Assembly: GCA_002197995.1 (NCBI GenBank) | Contig: NGZR01000004.1 | Location: 3,348,001 to 3,412,000, forward strand | DNA: 64,000 nucleotides | Direction of reading: 5' to 3' | From: Gaeumannomyces sp. JS-464 | Taxonomy: Eukaryota > Ascomycota > Sordariomycetes > Magnaporthales > Magnaporthaceae | In this document: positions 34,107 through 46,775 of the stretch, piece by piece | Numbering within the stretch: position 1 is the stretch's first letter | Layout: every line of letters begins with the position of its first letter | Notes under the pieces: model-generated | What the model was told of the DNA's origin: nothing | What the model saw: the letters and a program-made list of their open reading frames with translations, nothing else | Databases searched by the model: none | Made by a program: the position numbers and the translations under genes

Positions 34107-36385
34107 ATGCCCATGTAAGTCTGACCGAGCCGGACGGGCCTGGCGACGCGCCGCAAGCCTGCCCATACACGCCGTACGGAAACTTTCAAACAGTTTGTGT
34201 AAACTGTACGGTCGACACGAACTCACAAATTCGCTCGCGTGCCCCGTTGCAGGCTCAAGGACCCTTCCACGAAGTACCGGCAGTTCCCCCCTGTCCACCT
34301 TCCGGATCGCCAATGGCCATCAAAGACGGTCGACAAGGCCCCTCGCTGGCTGTCAACCGACCTCCGTGATGGGAACCAGAGTCTGGTTGACCCGATGGTG
34401 CGCCACAATCCCACCCGCCCCCTCGTAGCTTCTGTCACAGCCGAGCACAACTGACATCGCAGCTGGAGCTAGTCCGGGGATGAAAAATGGACCTACTTTA
34501 AGATGCTATGCGAGCTGGGCTACAAGGAGATCGAGGTCTCGTTCCCATCCGCGTCGCAGACGGACTACGACTTCACAAGGCGACTGATCGAGACGCTCGG
34601 CACGGTCCCTGATGACGTCTGGCTGCAGGTGCTTTCGCCATGTCGCGAGGACCTCATCCGGCGCACTATCGAGTCGGTCAAGGGCGCCAAGAAGGCCATC
34701 ATCCACATATACCTGGCCACCAGCGAATGCTTTCGCCGCATAGTCTTTGGTTTCACCGAGGAGGAGAGCATCGAGCTGGCCACCCGGTGCGCCCGCCTGG
34801 TCCGCTCTCTGACCAAGGACGACCCGACGCAGAAGGATACCGAGTGGGCGTTCGAGTTCAGCCCCGAGACCTTCTCCGACACCGGGCCGGATTTTGCCGT
34901 CAAGATCTGCGAGGCTGTCAAGGCGTGCCTGGGAGCCGACCGCGGAGAACCCCATCATCTTCAACCTGCATCATCTTCAAACCTGCCCGCTACGGTCGAG
35001 ATGTCGACTCCCAACGTCTACGCAGATCAGATTGAGTACTTCTGCCGGAACATATCCGAGCGGGAGAAGGTTAGCGTCTCGCTGCACCCGCACAACGATC
35101 GCGGCTGCGCCGTCGCCGCTGCCGAGCTTGCCCAGATGGCCGGTGCCGACCGCGTCGAGGGCTGCCTGTTTGGCAACGGCGAGCGGACCGGTAACGTCGA
35201 CCTGGTCACCCTGGCCCTGAACCTGTACACTCAGGGCATCCATCCCAACGTCGACTTCTCCGACCTTAACCGTGTCATTGGCGTTGTCGAGGTGTGCAAC
35301 AAGATCCCCGTGCACCCACGCGCCCCCTACGGCGGCTCGCTGGTTGTCTGTGCCTTCAGCGGCTCCCACCAGGATGCCATCAAAAGGGTTTCAGCTGCGG
35401 GAGCAGACTGGGGCGCAGTACGACGACTACTGGCAGGTCCCGTACCTCCCCTTGGACCCCAAGGACATCGGGCGCGACTACCACGCCGTTATCCGCGTCA
35501 ACTCACAGAGTGGCAAGGGTGGCGCGGCCTGGATCATCCAGCAGCACCTGCACCTGGATCTGCCTCGCGGGCTCCAAGTGCAGTTCAGCAGGGTGGTGCA
35601 GAAGATGGCCGACGAGCGGGGCAGGGAGTTGCTGCCAGTCATAACGGAACTCTTCGAGAAGACGTACTCGCTGCGCGAGAACCCCCGCTTCACCATTGTG
35701 GACTACTCCATCAATCCAGATCGGTCATCAAGCCCCGTCCCTCCGGCACCTGGGAAGACCCAAGACACCAAGAACCTTATGCGCGTGTTCGAAGGCGTCA
35801 TCGCGCTCGAAGGCAAGGAGTACAAGCTGCGCGGCAGGGGCAACGGCCCCATCTCGAGTCTGGCCAACGCGCTCCGGTCGGTAGGCGTCGACCTCGACGT
35901 CAGTGATTACAAGGAACACGCCGTCGGCAAGGGACGGGACGTCAAGGCTGCCACCTACATCGAGTGCACAGCGTCAGGAATGAGCCAGAAAAGATATGGG
36001 GCGTCGGTCTGCATGAGGACGTGGTGCAAAGCTCCTTGATCGCGCTTCTGAGCGCGCGGGCCAGCAATGTGAGTCCTAGAAACAAAATCCTCATGAAGCC
36101 CCTCACCCCAGTCCAGGCCGCCAAGAGCGGCAAGGGACCCTGTGGGGCACCCAAACGCCCGTGGTGATGCAAGCTTGCTGACGCATACTGATCTCTCGTT
36201 CTCCCCAAACAGTTTGTGTAAGCCGACCTGGAAGCCCGATAGTGGTCCGCCCAACACCACAACGATCTCTCAGTCGAGAGTTGGACCTGAACGACTCGAA
36301 TACCCTAAAGCCAGGTGAGCACAACGGAACTGCTCGCAAACCAGACCTGATCCAAGCCCTGGAGGCACAGGCGGATGAGATGTGA
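34107..36385 (+). CDS. LEU4: 2-isopropylmalate synthase
   Basis: First committed step of leucine synthesis: acetyl-CoA plus 2-ketoisovalerate. Exons about 34107–34114 (8 nt), 34253–34397, 34473–36068, 36213–36385. Catalytic part: [17 protein letters not shown] (metal-binding RDGNQ), [29 protein letters not shown] (HxH metal ligands) and [20 protein letters not shown]. The C-terminal LeuA regulatory domain includes [15 protein letters not shown] and [13 protein letters not shown]. Frame breaks: at A4G3 (35382–35388) two bases are missing before GFQLREQTG; at GG (35977–35978) one before [19 protein letters not shown]; and near 36219 just after the last acceptor. With these the length is divisible by three (about 641 aa), ending in the conserved [13 protein letters not shown] compensated disturbance with a tandem duplication lies at 34926–34985. 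The acceptor of exon 3 is inferred. Likely a functional gene with sequence errors. Confidence 0.85.
34953..34985 (+). repeat. 16/17-bp tandem duplication inside LEU4
   Basis: CATCATCTTCAACCTG (34953–34968) is followed directly by CATCATCTTCAAACCTG (34969–34985). Other fungal proteins have one copy here, encoding IIFNL. Together with an extra T at 34926 it adds 18 nt, so the reading frame stays open. Confidence 0.85.
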
Positions 36386-38483
36386 GTGGCTTTGATATAG
36401 GTCGTACTGGGGCGGATATCAGCGTCATCTGTGGATATCAAAGGACGGATGATTGTCTGAATCTGGTGGTTTAAGGGGAGAAAAGCAATAGATATGGAAA
36501 TAGGGTTAAAAAAAAAAAAAATAAAAATGAAAGGAAATTTTGTCGGAAGAGGGCTGGAACAAAAATGAAAGAAGAAAGGGAGGCATCTTTTTCCATCGGG
36601 AACCATGGATGGGACAACTAGCCGATATATTGCTTGTTCGCCGAGTAAATCTACCTGGCAGCTATTCGATTCAGGCATCAAACAAACAGAGGATCTACGT
36701 ATTAGACCATCTTGGCAGAATAACGTGAACTCATGCACAGACAAATCGATATTGATGTGTTTGCTGGTGGTGACGGGTTGAGCACTGCCAGGCCAGGAGG
36801 GCAAGACCGCAGGGAAGGGTTAGGCCCACTGGAAATATTGCAGGCCAAAGGAGAACAACGCCTACCTGCAAGGATCTTGGATCTCGGAAACGCCGCTATG
36901 TGCAGTTGGTAGATGCAAACAAATAGGCTACCTAGGTAGCTAGAGGAGACAAAGAAAAAAAAAAAAAAAAAAAGCAAATATATCGGTGTAACTGCGCATG
37001 CAGGCTTGAGTCCAGGGGTAACTAATGTCGTCGGTGCCCTCCGATTCTCGCATGCTCTTCGATTGGCTTCCTCCTGATTCGCACTAATAAACACGGGCCC
37101 CATCCAGGCTGCGGCATTTGATTCGGTCGGGATGGATGCCTGCCTTGCCTAGTAGGGATAGCTTGGCCGCAACGACCAGACTGTTTTCTGTCGGATTTCT
37201 CCTTTTGCCCTTTGCCCCTGATTCAAACCCGACAAATTCGCACAGTGCCACAAAAGAGAGCAGTCGCCCGAGTGGGTGGGCGAGAGGCGGTATTGAGGTT
37301 GGCATGTTAGCATACCGACAGGAATTGTGTACCTACCTATCTTTGGGTCGGTTTTTTTTTTTTTCTTTTTTCCTTTTTTTTTTTTTGTACCTTGTTCTTC
37401 TTCTTTCGGTTGAAATACATTGTAGCGCAGAATGACATTAATCAAACGTTCGTGTGTGCCCCAGACTTGACGTCAACTCCGTGCCTGCCTAGTGCTGGTG
37501 TGTTGCTCGCAGCCGTCTGGGTGCCAGGCTGCGTCTGCCTGCCGCCACCCAACTGACGGCTCTGGAATCTGACCGCTCCAGGCGGCGGGATGGTGCCCCA
37601 CCTGTCGTCTGTCGGTCAGTGTTGGGGCTTAGGTACAGCCAGTCACCCCTCACCTCGTTCCGTTGCTCCCTCCAAGCAAGCCCGCCGCCCGGCTCGACAA
37701 GGGCAGAAAAACCAAACCAAAACAACAGCGAGCCGTGCGTGCCCCAGACAAACTCCAGGTTAAAACCACCCAAGCCTGTGATCGAGGACGACACCACCGC
37801 CCACCACACGAGCGTCCACCACGCGAGACATCACAGCAACCCGCAAACCAAGTCGTTCCTTTTTCTTTCCTTTCCTTTTCTCTCCAAACCCCTTGCTGCT
37901 CTGCTACAGGTATGTTCACTGTGGGCCGATGCACACAAAATTCGCACTTGTCTGCTCGTCATCCTCTTCGCCCTCCGCCGCCCGCCGGAGCCTGCGCGCC
38001 TTCTCCACGGCCCGCTCCTCACCTCCGTCCGCCTTGGCCCTGTGACGCCGCCCTAGCAGTCTTGACACCGCTGCGTGCTCGCTGTCTAGCCGTATTCCTT
38101 CCGTCGAGGTTCCGGCGCCAGATCTAGCCGGCGGGCGCGCTCCAGGGCTGGGCGGCTTGCCGCGCCTCCTTGGGCTGCTTCGATCCCCATTCTTCCACTT
38201 TCGCTCATCTCTTGCCTCCCTTAGCCCTGTTGGGGAGGCCACATTCGTGCTGCTGCCTTCTCTTTTCATCTTCTGCTTTCTTTGGCTGTTTCTTTCTATG
38301 CGTTTCCTTTCTCGCACAAAGTACCACATTTGCACACCAACCCCAACCATCCTCTTCACTTTTTTCGCACCGCAGATGATAATTTGACGAGCTTGGGGCG
38401 GATGCGATGCTGCAGTCGTCTTAGCCTTGGACGCTAACCTATCATCACGACTAGCAGCTGTTGTTGGCTAGAGGGGCCTCACC
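36386..38483. other. Intergenic region LEU4–KAP95
   Basis: About 2.1 kb. It contains an A/T-rich tract near 36507–36525, an A17 run at 36957–36973, T-rich runs at 37351–37386 and a pyrimidine-rich probable leader of KAP95 (37840–38380). No supported gene. Confidence 0.4.
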
Positions 38484-41400
38484 ATGGAGTCGGGATCGGA
38501 CATCACGACGGTGTTGACCAATTCGCTGTCGCCCGGTGAGCATCTCGCCCTCTCGAGCTCTCCACCCCAAAACCCCCACCTCACTCCCGCCTCCCATGAC
38601 TTCAGCGAACGCGACTCGGTGCTCTTGAGCCCGACCTTCGGTGCGCCCCACTAACCGCCAACCGCCAACCGCCAACAGACGCGAACTTGCGAAATGCCGC
38701 CGAACAGCAACTTACCCAGGCAGCCGAGACAAACTTCGTACGTCTAGCCCCGCCGCTCCCCAGCCGGTCTTGGCTCGAAACTCGCTCGAAGACTCCCTCC
38801 TGACTGACCGCCACTCTCTGCCCCTCCTACAGTCATTATACCTTGCGACCCTGGTCCAGGTGCTCGCGAACGAAGAGGCACCGGGCCATATCCGAGCGGC
38901 GGCCGGTATCGCCGTGAAAAACGCATTTACTGCCCGCGAGTTTTCCCGCCAGGCGGCTCTGCAGGCGAAATGGCTCCAAGAGACGGATGAGGAGACAAAG
39001 GGCAGGGTCAAGAGCTTGACGCTGCAGACCCTCGCCTCCTCCAACGCCCAGGCCGGCCAGGCTGCGGCTCAGGTCATCTCGTCGATTGCCGGGATCGAGC
39101 TGCCCCGCGGCCAGTGGACGGAGCTGATGAACGTGCTGGTCAGCAACGTTAGCGAGGGCCAGCCGCACCAGAAGCAGGCCTCGCTCACCACCATCGGTTT
39201 CATCTGCGAGAGTCAGGACCCGGAGCTCCGGGCCGCCTGGTGAGCCATTCCAACGCCATCCTCACGGCCGTTGTGCAGGGCGCAAGGAAGGAGGAGACCA
39301 ACACGGAGATTCGGCTGGCCGCCATCACGGCGCTCGGCGACTCACTCGAGTTTGTTGGCAACAACTTCAAGCACGAGGGCGAGAGGAACTACATTATGCA
39401 GGTCGTCTGCGAGGCCACCCAGGCCGACGACACGCGCGTGCAGCAGGGCGCCTTTGGCTGCCTTAACCGCATAATGGCCCTTTACTACGAAAACATGCGC
39501 TTCTACATGGAGAAGGCTCTCTTTGGCCTGACCATCCTCGGAATGAAGAATGAGGACGAGGACGTTGCCAAGCTCGCCGTCGAGTTCTGGAGCACCGTTT
39601 GCGAGGAGGAGATTGCCATCGAGGACGAGAACGCCCAGGTCGAGAGCTCGGATCAGATGAGGCCGTTCTACAACTTCAGCCGCGTGGCCACCAACGAGGT
39701 TGTCCCCGTCCTGCTGACCCTGCTGACCAAGCAGGACGAGGACGCTGCCGACGACGAGTACAACGTCTCGCGTGCCGGCTACCAGTGCCTCCAGCTCTAC
39801 GCCCAGGCCGTCGGTGCCACCATCATCCCGCCTGTTATCGCCTTCGTCGAGGCAAACCTGCGCGCCGAGGACTGGCACCATCGTGACGCCGCCGTCTCTG
39901 CCTTTGGTGCCATTATGGAGGGCCCCGAGGAGAAGGTGCTCGAGCCTATTGTCAAGTCTGCTCTCCAGATCCTTATCTCCATGATGGACGACTCTTCGCT
40001 GCACGTCAAGGACTCGACCGCCTATGCTCTCGGCCGCATCACGAGGCCTCCGAGGCTATCGACCCTGCCCAGCACCTAGAGCCCTTATTCGCTCTCGTTT
40101 GCTGGCCTATGAGCAACCCAAGATGGCCGCCTCGTCTGCTGGGCCCTGATGAACCTGGCCGAGCGATTTGCCGGCGAGCCCGAGGCCCCGCAAAACCCCA
40201 TCACGCCCTACTTCAACGAGAGTGTGACCAGCCTTCTGGGCGTGACTGAGAGGCCAGACTGCGACTCGGCCGTCCGAACGGCGGCTTATGAGGTGCTCAA
40301 CGCCTTTGTCCTCAACGCAGCCGTCGAGAGCCTCCAGGCCGTCGCCACGCTCTCAGATGTCATCCTCAAGCGCTTCGAGGGCACCGTCCCGCTGCAGAGC
40401 CAGGTTGTCAGCGTCGAAGACCGCATCACCCTCGAGGATATGCAGACGAGCCTTGCCTCGGTTCTTCAGGGCATCATCAGCCGCCTAGACAAGGAGATCC
40501 TGCCTCAGGGCGACCGCATCATGCAGGTTCTGCTGCAGATCCTGTCCACGGTCAACGGCAGGTCGACCGTTCCCGAGGCCATCTTTGCCACCATCAGCAG
40601 CCTCGCCAACGCCATTGAGGACGAGTTTGTCAAGTACATGGACGCCTTTGCGCCTTTCCTCTACAACGCGCTCGGAAACCAGGAGGAGCCCAGTCTCTGC
40701 TCGATGGCTATCGGCCTTGTCAGCGATATCACTCGATCCATGGGCGAGCGGAGCCAGCCGTACTGCGACAACTTTATGAACTACCTGCTGAACAACCTCA
40801 GGGTATGTATGGCGCGCAGCCTCTGGCTTTGTGATTTTGCGATTTCTAATATCGGTCGACATCAAGCTAACCCGACTTTTCTTCCGCCACGTAGAGCTCC
40901 ACGCTGTCCAACCAGTTCAAGCCCGCAATCCTTCAGTGCTTTGGCGACATTGCGAACGCAATCGGCGGTCACTTCGAGACGTACCTGTCCGTGGTGGCAC
41001 AAGTGCTGCAGCAGGCGTCGACCATCACCACGGTGCCCGAGGGCTCGTACGAGATGTTCGATTACGTCATCTCACTGAGGGAGGGCATCATGGATGCCTG
41101 GGGTGGCATTATTGGCGCTATGAAGGGCGCCGGAAAGAGTAAGTCTACGGAATTACACCATCCTCGATCTTTTCGGGGTCTGCCCAGATAGCGAGGATGT
41201 CGGTGACTAACTGCCTGTTCCCCCGCCTCGTTTACAGCCCAAGCTCTACAGCCCTATGTCGAGTCCATATTCGAGTTGCTCAAGAACATCGGCAGCGACT
41301 CCAACCGTAGCGAAGCCCTAATGCGAGCGTCGATGGGTGTGATTGGGTAAGCATGGATCTCCGCACCGCTCACGCAGTCGAAGGAAAGGAAAAGGAGGAG

Positions 41401-41612
41401 CAGCTGCTAACACTTGCTCTAGCGATCTTGCCGAGGCCTACCCCAACGGTGAACTGGTCGATGGTTTCAGGCAAGACTGGCTCACGACCCTCATCAAGGA
41501 GACTCGCTCAAACCGCGAGTTCACTCCCCGGACAGTGGAGACTGCCCGTTGGGCTCGCGAGCAGGTCAAACGCCAGCTCGGAGGCTCTGTCACTGTCATG
41601 CAGCAGACCTGA
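38484..41612 (+). CDS. KAP95: Importin beta-1 (karyopherin beta, Kap95)
   Basis: Nuclear import receptor: binds importin alpha, nucleoporins and Ran-GTP. Exons 38484–38535, 38679–38737, 38833–40802, 40895–41138, 41238–41346, 41423–41612. Almost the whole protein is HEAT repeats. Strong landmarks: LRNAAEQQLTQAAETNF, AVEFWSTVCEEEIAIE, AALNFxx-type helices such as RPFYNFSRVATNEVVPVLLT, STAYALGRIT, RSQPYCDNFMNYLLNNLR, GDIANAIGGHFETYLSVV, and the end TARWAREQVKRQLGG. Frame breaks in exon 3: CC at 39236–39237, G at 40043, near 40087 and near 40137. Adding one base at each makes the total 2628 nt (875 aa), the usual length for filamentous fungi. In the corrected frame the stretch RLLAYEQ (about 40095–40117) replaces a conserved LFAGLMSN-like segment, so more bases may be missing there. 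Confidence 0.88.
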
Positions 41613-43371
41613 GAGTCTCGCGGCAAAGTTGGTTCGTGTCAACAGGCACCTGCTATTAGCAGGCCGCCCACCGGATCTTCTTAAACTCCCCCATGCCCCT
41701 TTGGGTCGAGATCGGGCTAGCATCCCCAACGCAGAGTCCCGTCCCGGCTCCTCCTGCCTTGAAACCCCGAAGCCGGTTCCCCCTGGCCCTGACCCCTTTA
41801 AAGAGGCTGCATGCCACCGCCGTCACCCCACCTCACCGACCCCGGGTATCGCGCCTTTAGGTCGCCCATCGCCCAGGATATCGCATGGTGCTGCGATGTG
41901 CTTGGTCTGTGATCATGGCCTTGGACTAACCCTGGTTTCAAATACCCGTCACAATACCCCATTTGTACCCATGATGTACATAACTAGACCCGTCCTCACG
42001 ACACTAGTAATCTGAGAATCCCCAAATCCTGACACTACACTAGCCTGCACTGCATTTTACACTTCGATACTGCCGCGCTTTATAACCTCCGGGTTTATGT
42101 GCCTGCCGTCACTTTGGGTCTCGGAGCCTATATCCTCATTCTCGAGCACCAACAATGGCCGGGGCGGGCAAGACGAAGGCGTATCTTGCCGCTTTCCCTT
42201 ATTCCCGCACGCTTCAAAAGAGAGATGACCACAACGCCTGGTACTGGTTGATAAGCCTCTCCCAAACCCCAGAATTCAAACCGAGGTCAATGCCAATCGA
42301 TAAGGGACAACGATCACAGGATACCAACCCATCCTTTTTTTTTTCTTCTCCCATATGCCCTTGTCTCCCTAAATTCCCGTTTGTTATTTTCTTTTTTGCT
42401 ACTGTTTCTTCTATTCCCCCATCCTGATTTTGTTATATTTGTGACTAGTTTCTGGTGTGGCACTGGTTGGAGAAGGGTGAACCGGTCTGGGAATGAACTG
42501 CGTAGAGTAGACTACCGTGGCGTGTTTTGGGCTGTCACATCTGTGTTCAACAGCCTCGCCGTCCAAGTGGATGGGCCAGCCGGGTCAAAAGGCGCTTGGT
42601 TTGGGAAGGGAAGCCTGGTAGTACAGGGGGAGATAAATTTGAAGGCGTATCTTGGGAGCAGCTGGAACTATATTCGCGGCGTTTGGGTGTCCTCCTTGAC
42701 ATGTCTACCGCGCGAGTGTAGCACGAAGTGGACAATTTTGACCCGAGAAGATTCATCGTCGCCAGCCAGCAAACGACTCGATAATACTGTGTATCACCCA
42801 CTGTGTTTGTACGACGCTTGTATTTTCCCCACACGCACGAGGACAACACATCAGCTAGGCCATGAGGAAACAAGTACATGCGAGATATATAGGGAAGAAG
42901 ATGATAAGCAACGCCATTTATTTTATTCGAGGCTCGGGTGGATATCAAGTGCTTGCTAGCTGCAGCCCAAGGGCTAGTGTGACATAAATAGGGAAGAAAA
43001 GGAAATGGAGTATAGTCAAAGGAAGACAGGAGAAAACGAAAAGGAAAATAGATATAGAGAAAGAGAGAGAGAAAAAAGAGAGCAATGGAAAACCCAACAG
43101 ATTTAGGTGGCGGTGACGCTTTTGATCACCACATACGAATGAATCCCACAAACCACTCCGTATCCGCCGTCACCGCTACCCGTGCGACCCTGCGCCTCGC
43201 CATCAGTCAACAACACCAAAAGCTCGTTATGTGCACAATATCCCTAGTCTATTCTACCCGATTTCCGTCTTGAAACGCATAGAATCACACAAAAGAAACC
43301 AAGAGGAGACAAACGAAAAAGGATAGGAAACAACGCACCAAGCAAACACCTATTTTTTTTTTGGTTTCATG
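41613..43371. other. Convergent intergenic region KAP95–transcription factor
   Basis: About 1.8 kb. AT-richer than the genes, with T-rich runs near 42332 and 43352 and a purine-rich stretch at 42990–43080. Frames such as 42155–42427 and 42381–42959 have no family signal. Confidence 0.35.
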
Positions 43372-46300
43372 TCAATAGCCGTACATGCTCCCGGTTGGCA
43401 CCCAGACCTGGATGTTGTTGGGTGTGCCGTCAATGTAAAACTGCAACTCGTTCTCGTAGCCGTCGTTTTGGGCGTAGTAATCGACTATAGCAGCCTCTGG
43501 CGGAGGAGGCTGCGGCGCCTGGGGCGGGCCGATGCTGCTGTACGGGGCGCCGGCGGGTTGACGGCGCCGGGCTGGTGGTGCGTGTACGATGCCTCGATCA
43601 GCAAATCGAGACCGCCTGTCTGGGCGGCGCGGGCGGCTGAATTTTGCGGGTCTTGGGACACGTGGTGTGGCCCATGCTGAGAGTGCAAACGCTGATGCGA
43701 GTGGTGCTGCGAGTGGTGTAGGGCCTGCTGGGGGTGTTGAGGGTGTTGATTTTGAGAGGACGGCATTAGCGCCGCGGCAGCTAGCCTCATAGAGGAGTCG
43801 AGGTACATGTTATCGGGCATGGGCTGCGGCCCCGGGCGGTGGGCTGCAGATGTCACGGCCGGCTTGGCTGGTGGGGTTCGGTGTCGTGGCGTGTTGGTGG
43901 TAGCCGGACCCGCGACTGGTCGTTTGTCGGCGACGGGGACGGTAGACGGTCGCTCGACTGGCGAGTGCGATGGCACGGGTTGGAGAGCCTGCGGCACTGG
44001 ATCCTTCTGCGGCCGAAATCGGACGTCAGCCTTTGCGCCCCAAGCCCCAAAAAGAGGTAGTATGACAGGATTTGATCGACTTACACCGTCGGCCATGCTG
44101 CCCTCGTGGCTCACGGTGGCCTTCTGGTCGCGCGCAAACTTCTCGAGCCCTTCGCGCCATCTTGAAGCGAGCGGCCAGACGGCCTGACTCTCCTGCAAGA
44201 TGGCCATAGCCCGCTCCAGCATCATGGGCCCTTCGGCTGAGATTGTCGGGTCTGGACAGACTGCAGGGCGCATGTCAGTGATTGATCGTTCGCCCTGTAA
44301 ATTAGGGCACAGGAAAGGATGCTGAAGGACTTACTCTTTGAATACTTGCAGAGGTATGCGGCCAACATGCCGCAGCTATAAACACAAAAGGACTGCGAGG
44401 ATCCAGTAGGACGGTGTAAGTGCCATGTCCAATTCGGGTCGGTTACACCCACACCGCGCGCAGCGTCACCCTTGGCAGAGGAAGCTTACCGTGATTTGGG
44501 CTCCGGTCCCGTCCTCGGGCCTTCGGTCCTTGAACTGAGCGTCAATCTGCTCGTACAAGCCCCTGACGTTGCGGAACAGCTCGAGCGACATGTCTGACCA
44601 GAACTCCCTGGGTTCCATGTTGCCCCTGATTATGATGTGTAGGTATGATTTCCGCAGGACGATGTTGCACAAGCGGGCCACCATGGTGACTGCCAGATAT
44701 GCCTGTAGCCAATACACGGTTAGAAAGTCGCGCCATCTTTGGAGAAACACGAGGGACAGTGGTCCGGCACACTGACCAGCTCTAGGCCGTCGACCTTATA
44801 GCCCTTGAGCAGATAGCTGCTCCAGCGATGCTCGTCGGGCAGGCTCTTCTCCCACGCATTGAGCTTCTCGACCATCTGGGCGTATTCGCTCTGGGGCTCC
44901 CAGGGGCGCGAGCTCTTGTTGTCCTGCGGCGCAACCGCCCTCCGTGATATCTTGCCCCAGAAGTAGTGCGTTTGAATTAGGCTCGCGAACAGGGATCGGC
45001 CCGTGTCGGCTATCAGGCTGGGATTCTCCAGTGCAGGCGGGGTATCAGCCAGGGCGGCGCGCGACTTTGGCTCGCAGCCCTTGGCGAAGTCATCCTCATT
45101 GCTGGGAAGGAGAGCAGTGATGTCGCTTGTGGCCAAGGACACGGGAGACGAAGGCCCAGCATGTAGGTTGTCTTGACTATGTAGCATCCACTATAGCCAT
45201 GATGCCACCGCCAAACCGGCCGCCGTTAGAATGACGAACAAATGGGAGGGCTGGGAACACAGACCAACATACCAGTGTCCTTCGGGCGGACTCGGCTGCG
45301 ATGACCAACTCCTTGGTTGGGTTTGAGAGCGCGTACGTCTCCTCTCGGTGGAGGCCCATCAGCGCTGCCATGCGCATGGCAATCCCGAGATTGATCTATA
45401 TGGGGGAGATCAGTTAGTTGGGGCGGCCGGGTTACAGCATAAAGATGCGAAGTGCAGCGAGAGAAAGCGATTGAGACAATAGGTGCAACATACATAGCTA
45501 CTGTTCTTCCAGCCACTCCCCTGCTGGGCAATGCTCAAAAGGTAGAAGCCCTGACATCTCTCGAGGGTTGGCGGCTGGTAGAGCTCGTTTAGGGCAAAGG
45601 CAGAGGCACGCTCGATAAAAGTCTCGGCGGCAACGATGCCATCACTCCCATAGCGGCTAATCAGGGACGGGGTAAATCGAGCCGAGATGGCGAGGATGCT
45701 GAGCAGGAGAAAGACGCTGACGGAGCGATGGTCCTGGCGCAGGCGCTCGGTGAACATCTGCTTGGGGATGAAGCCGAGCTGGAAGTAGTGGCGAGTGAAC
45801 TTCTCGACAGCGTCGATGATGTCGGGCAGGGGAGGCAGCGAGTCCCAGGCGTCGGCGCCCTTGACGACCTGGTGAAGGCGCGGCTGGCCGAGGGGCGCGG
45901 CCAAGGCGATGTCAGAGGGGCCAGCCCGGGCCTTTACTGGGTCCCTCTTGCCGGCCTTTTCCGCCTTGAGGCGGGGGTGGCGGTAGTCGCGGTCGCTATC
46001 GGGCTGGCCGCGGACAGGAAAGATGCTAGGCAAGTCAGTCAGCCGAGAAGTCATGGCTCCGGCCCGGCCAAGGAGAAACATCAGGGCATCGGGCGCTGGA
46101 CTCGCGCGTGAAAGCTTACCATGACTCCGGACCAAGCCCGGCGGCCTTGCAGGAGTCACACGGCGGCTTCCTGTCATGAACGCATTTGCTTCTCATGCGC
46201 CGACATCTTGATGGCGGCGAGACGCGTGTCAGTAGCCTCTAGGCAGGGAGGTGTGCGTATACGTATATATCAAAAAAAGGGAGCGACAATGAACGGCGTG

Positions 46301-46775
46301 TGCGTGCGCTCATGTAGCACCGACAAATGGCCTCGCTCTCCGCGACCGCCGACGCAGGGAGGACGGGTCTACAGGCAGACAGGCCGACTACAGTCACCCC
46401 TCAGACAGTAGGGAGGCAGGCGCCTAGCCGCCCACATTTACCCCCAACAAGACAAATACAGCGTCGATGGTTGGGCGGGGAGCGGCGGCAGTGGCTTGCC
46501 CAGCCAGTGCGGGTTTCGCCGTCGTGCTCTGGAGGCGGAGGGAACACAAGAAAAAGAAAGAGAAAAAAAAGCAAGCATTCGCACGCTCGCACACAGCGGG
46601 CGCACATCACTCGTGGTGCAGGGCTGAGCTGGAGTTGGATCGGGACTGACCTTCGGCAGGCAATCGGGGCCCTGCGCTTGATGGAGACGTCAGTGGCGGC
46701 GGCAGCCGGGGTGAGACTGAGCTGGCTCCGGTCCTGAAGAGGTGGAACAATCGGCGGCGTCGCGTCCGGGTCCAT
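43372..46775 (-). CDS. Zn2Cys6 fungal-specific transcription factor
   Basis: Nine exons on the minus strand: 46775–46651, 46206–46120, 46025–45494, 45395–45273, 45190–44777, 44702–44490, 44392–44335, 44260–44085, 44006–43372; about 787 aa. The DNA-binding cluster begins in exon 1 and is completed across two introns: ACRRCRRMRSKC, then VHDRKPPCDSCKAAGLGPES and C, spacing C-x2-C-x6-C-x7-C-x2-C-x9-C, followed by FPVRGQPDSDRDYRHPR. The middle is a fungal_trans-type domain: YFQLGFIPKQMF, SVFLLLSILAISARFTPSLI, GFYLLSIAQQGSGWKNSSY, RMAALMGLHREETYAL. The tail is Gln/His rich. The last frame needs one base added to the run at 43544–43547; it then ends NDGYENELQFYIDGTPNN…GSMYGY and the exon is divisible by three. 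The target pathway is unknown. Confidence 0.82.

Noticed and set aside
39342..40004. 220-codon minus-strand frame inside KAP95
   Set aside because: Antisense shadow of GC-biased importin codons; no start context or homology features.
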